This document shows positions 4,964-6,132 of a DNA stretch of 6,132 nucleotides, one piece after another (within the stretch, counting starts at the first letter, position 1; each line of letters starts with the position of its first letter). The notes below the pieces were generated by a model, which saw only the letters and a program-made list of their open reading frames with translations, was not told where the DNA came from and searched no databases. This stretch comes from Hyphomicrobiales bacterium. Lineage in GTDB: Bacteria > Pseudomonadota > Alphaproteobacteria > Rhizobiales > Xanthobacteraceae. The DNA lies in NCBI GenBank assembly GCA_016201085.1, contig JACQDO010000259.1, positions 1-6,132 on the forward strand, read 5' to 3'. The position numbers and the translations under genes are program-made.

Positions 4964-5761
4964 ATGCCGAAAGAACAAGAATGCACCACCGCGCTGCTCA
5001 AACAGCACGCCATCGTCACCGGTGCGTCGCTCGGCATCGGCAGAGCCATCGTGCAGGAATTATACCGGCTTGGCGCCAATGTTACGCTGATTGCCAGGAC
5101 TGAATCGTCGCTGCAGGAGGCGGTCAAGCTGCTGCCGAAAATGTCGGACCGCGATTGGTGCATCGCGCCGGCCGATGTGACCGATGCCAAGGCGCTGAAG
5201 GCGGCGTTCGACGCCGGGCAAAAGAAATTCGGTCCGGCGACCATTCTGGTCAACAATGCCGGCGCCGGCGAGGGCATCCCTTTCTTGAAGCTCGATATGA
5301 CGGCGTGGCAGCGCGCGCTCGACATCAATCTGACGTCGGCCTTCGTCGCGACTCAGCTTGTGCTGCCGGCAATGCTGAAAGCCGGCGCCGGCCGCATCAT
5401 CAATATGGCATCGGTCGCGGGCCTCAAAGGGATCGCCTATGTAACCGCCTATACGACCGCCAAACACGGCCTGATCGGCATGACTCGCTCGCTCGCGCTT
5501 GAATGCGCGAAGAAGGGCGTGACGGTCAATGCGGTCTGCCCGGGCTATGTCGATACGCCGATGATCGACAAACAGGTGGAAGAAATGGTCCAGAAAACCT
5601 CGCGGCCGGCGGAAGAAATCCGCAAGACGCTCGCCTCGCTCAATCCGCAGGGACGTTTCGTCAGGCCGGAAGAAGTCGCCGCCGCTGTCGGCTGGCTCTG
5701 CCTTCCGTCCGCGGCCGCGATCAACGGCGTCGCGCTGCCGATTGCCGGCGGTGAAGTTTAA
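4964..5761 (+). CDS. Classical SDR oxidoreductase (FabG-like 3-oxoacyl reductase / 3-hydroxyacyl dehydrogenase type)
   Basis: This 265-residue short-chain dehydrogenase has the normal classical-SDR length. Cofactor motif TGASLGIG is at 19-26, NNAG at 97-100, the structural Asn at 122 (DINLTSAF), catalytic Ser150 (NMASVAG), Tyr163 and Lys167 (AYTTAKHG), and PGYVDTPM at 193-200. Arg45 in IARTESSL follows the second beta strand and could favour NADP(H), but this is uncertain. The C-terminal PIAGGEV is typical of FabG-like enzymes. The fold and active site are clear; the substrate is not. The alpha/beta hydrolase follows after 6 nt, so the two form an operon, divergent from paaY. That company suggests oxidation or reduction of a hydroxyacyl/ketoacyl intermediate, perhaps a CoA ester in aromatic or acyl catabolism, rather than housekeeping fatty-acid synthesis. 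Expression may respond to oxygen through the upstream FNR/FixK box. Confidence 0.85.
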   Translation: MPKEQECTTALLKQHAIVTGASLGIGRAIVQELYRLGANVTLIARTESSLQEAVKLLPKMSDRDWCIAPADVTDAKALKAAFDAGQKKFGPATILVNNAGAGEGIPFLKLDMTAWQRALDINLTSAFVATQLVLPAMLKAGAGRIINMASVAGLKGIAYVTAYTTAKHGLIGMTRSLALECAKKGVTVNAVCPGYVDTPMIDKQVEEMVQKTSRPAEEIRKTLASLNPQGRFVRPEEVAAAVGWLCLPSAAAINGVALPIAGGEV

Positions 5762-5767
5762 CGACGT

Positions 5768-6132
5768 ATGGCCATGACTCGACGCCTCACGCCCGCTACC
5801 GCGACCTTCATCGGCGCCGACGGCAACAAGCTCGTCGCCGACGTATTCGGCGACAGCGGCACACCCGTGCTGTTGCTGCACGGCGGCGGCCAGACCCGTC
5901 ACGCCTGGTTCAAAACCGCGGAAGAAATCGCGCGCAAAGGTCATACCGCCTATGCGCTCGATCAGCGTGGCCATGGCGACTCCGAATGGGTTGTCAACGG
6001 CGCCTACGAGTTCTCGGATTACGCCGCGGACGCCAGGGCCGTCGCGGCCGAACTGACCCGCCGCTCGGGCGAAAAGCCGATCGCCATTGGCGCTTCGCTC
6101 GGCGGTATCGCCGCGCTGCTCGCCGAAGGCCA
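5768..6132 (+). CDS. Alpha/beta hydrolase, N-terminal part (3' end outside window)
   Basis: The first 121 residues are visible, and the frame is still open at the window edge. The order of motifs is that of an alpha/beta-hydrolase N-terminal half: strand PVLLLHGGGQTRHAW (33-47) with the oxyanion HGGG, then AYALDQRGHGDS (61-72), then the nucleophile elbow GASLGG (108-113) with Ser110. The catalytic Asp/Glu and His would lie beyond the window. No signal peptide is seen, so it is probably cytoplasmic. It begins 6 nt after the SDR stop; a weak GGTGA at 5750-5754 is rather distant, so translation may be coupled. A second in-frame ATG at 5774 is an alternative start. Substrates could be esters, C-C bonded ring-cleavage products, thioesters or epoxides; the visible part does not decide between them. 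Confidence 0.8.
   Translation, partial: MAMTRRLTPATATFIGADGNKLVADVFGDSGTPVLLLHGGGQTRHAWFKTAEEIARKGHTAYALDQRGHGDSEWVVNGAYEFSDYAADARAVAAELTRRSGEKPIAIGASLGGIAALLAEG

Noticed and set aside
4774..5328. Upstream extension of the paaY reading frame on the minus strand, giving 396 residues
   Set aside because: The extra 185 residues lie opposite the promoter region and the well-supported SDR gene, are low-complexity in composition, and precede the exact PaaY-family N-terminus.
5258..5392. The 12-bp palindrome GCCGGCGCCGGC occurs twice in the SDR gene (5258-5269 and 5381-5392)
   Set aside because: Both copies encode Ala/Gly-rich stretches with the commonest GC-rich codons, so coding and base composition explain them.
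5060..5974. Minus-strand open frame of 304 codons
   Set aside because: It is antisense to the SDR and hydrolase genes, is Arg-rich with no family motifs, and is the usual shadow frame in high-GC DNA.

Overview
The window is high-GC DNA with dense, often overlapping genes. Codon choice, short gene junctions and an FNR/FixK-type operator suggest an alphaproteobacterium, possibly of the Rhodopseudomonas/Bradyrhizobium kind. That taxonomic placement is an impression from sequence style, not a measured result.

Region 1 (1-4122, + strand) is the end of a surface-polysaccharide (O-antigen or capsule type) cluster. It holds the last 117 residues of a CDP-glucose 4,6-dehydratase (rfbG), an RmlC/RfbC-like 3,5-epimerase, and an extended SDR that is probably the 4-ketoreductase or epimerase finishing a CDP-6-deoxyhexose. 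After a 113-bp gap rich in inverted repeats come a radical SAM protein with a SPASM/twitch-type C-terminal domain and a GT4-like glycosyltransferase, coupled by an ATGA overlap. The first three genes overlap by 11 and 22 nt. A coherent reading is that CDP-4-keto-6-deoxyglucose is epimerised and reduced to a CDP-6-deoxy sugar, a glycosyltransferase handles it or a related sugar, and the radical SAM enzyme makes an unassigned modification.

Region 2 (4138-6132) is a different metabolic module that meets region 1 tail to tail with only 15 bp between stop codons. A paaY-like gamma-carbonic-anhydrase-fold gene lies on the minus strand. It diverges from a + strand operon of a classical SDR and an alpha/beta hydrolase that runs off the window. 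The 190-bp divergent region holds a perfect FNR/FixK box, TTGAT-N4-ATCAA, at 4858-4871, placed so that it could serve promoters on both sides. This suggests oxygen-responsive control of a CoA-ester or aromatic/acyl catabolic module; the pathway is inferred, not shown.

The main items for a second look are the FNR/FixK box, the radical SAM enzyme with its incomplete SPASM cysteine set, the use of an RmlC-type epimerase after a CDP-sugar dehydratase, a strong 14-bp-arm hairpin inside the glycosyltransferase gene, and the row of inverted repeats upstream of the radical SAM gene. I saw no tRNA, rRNA, CRISPR array, insertion sequence or phage gene.
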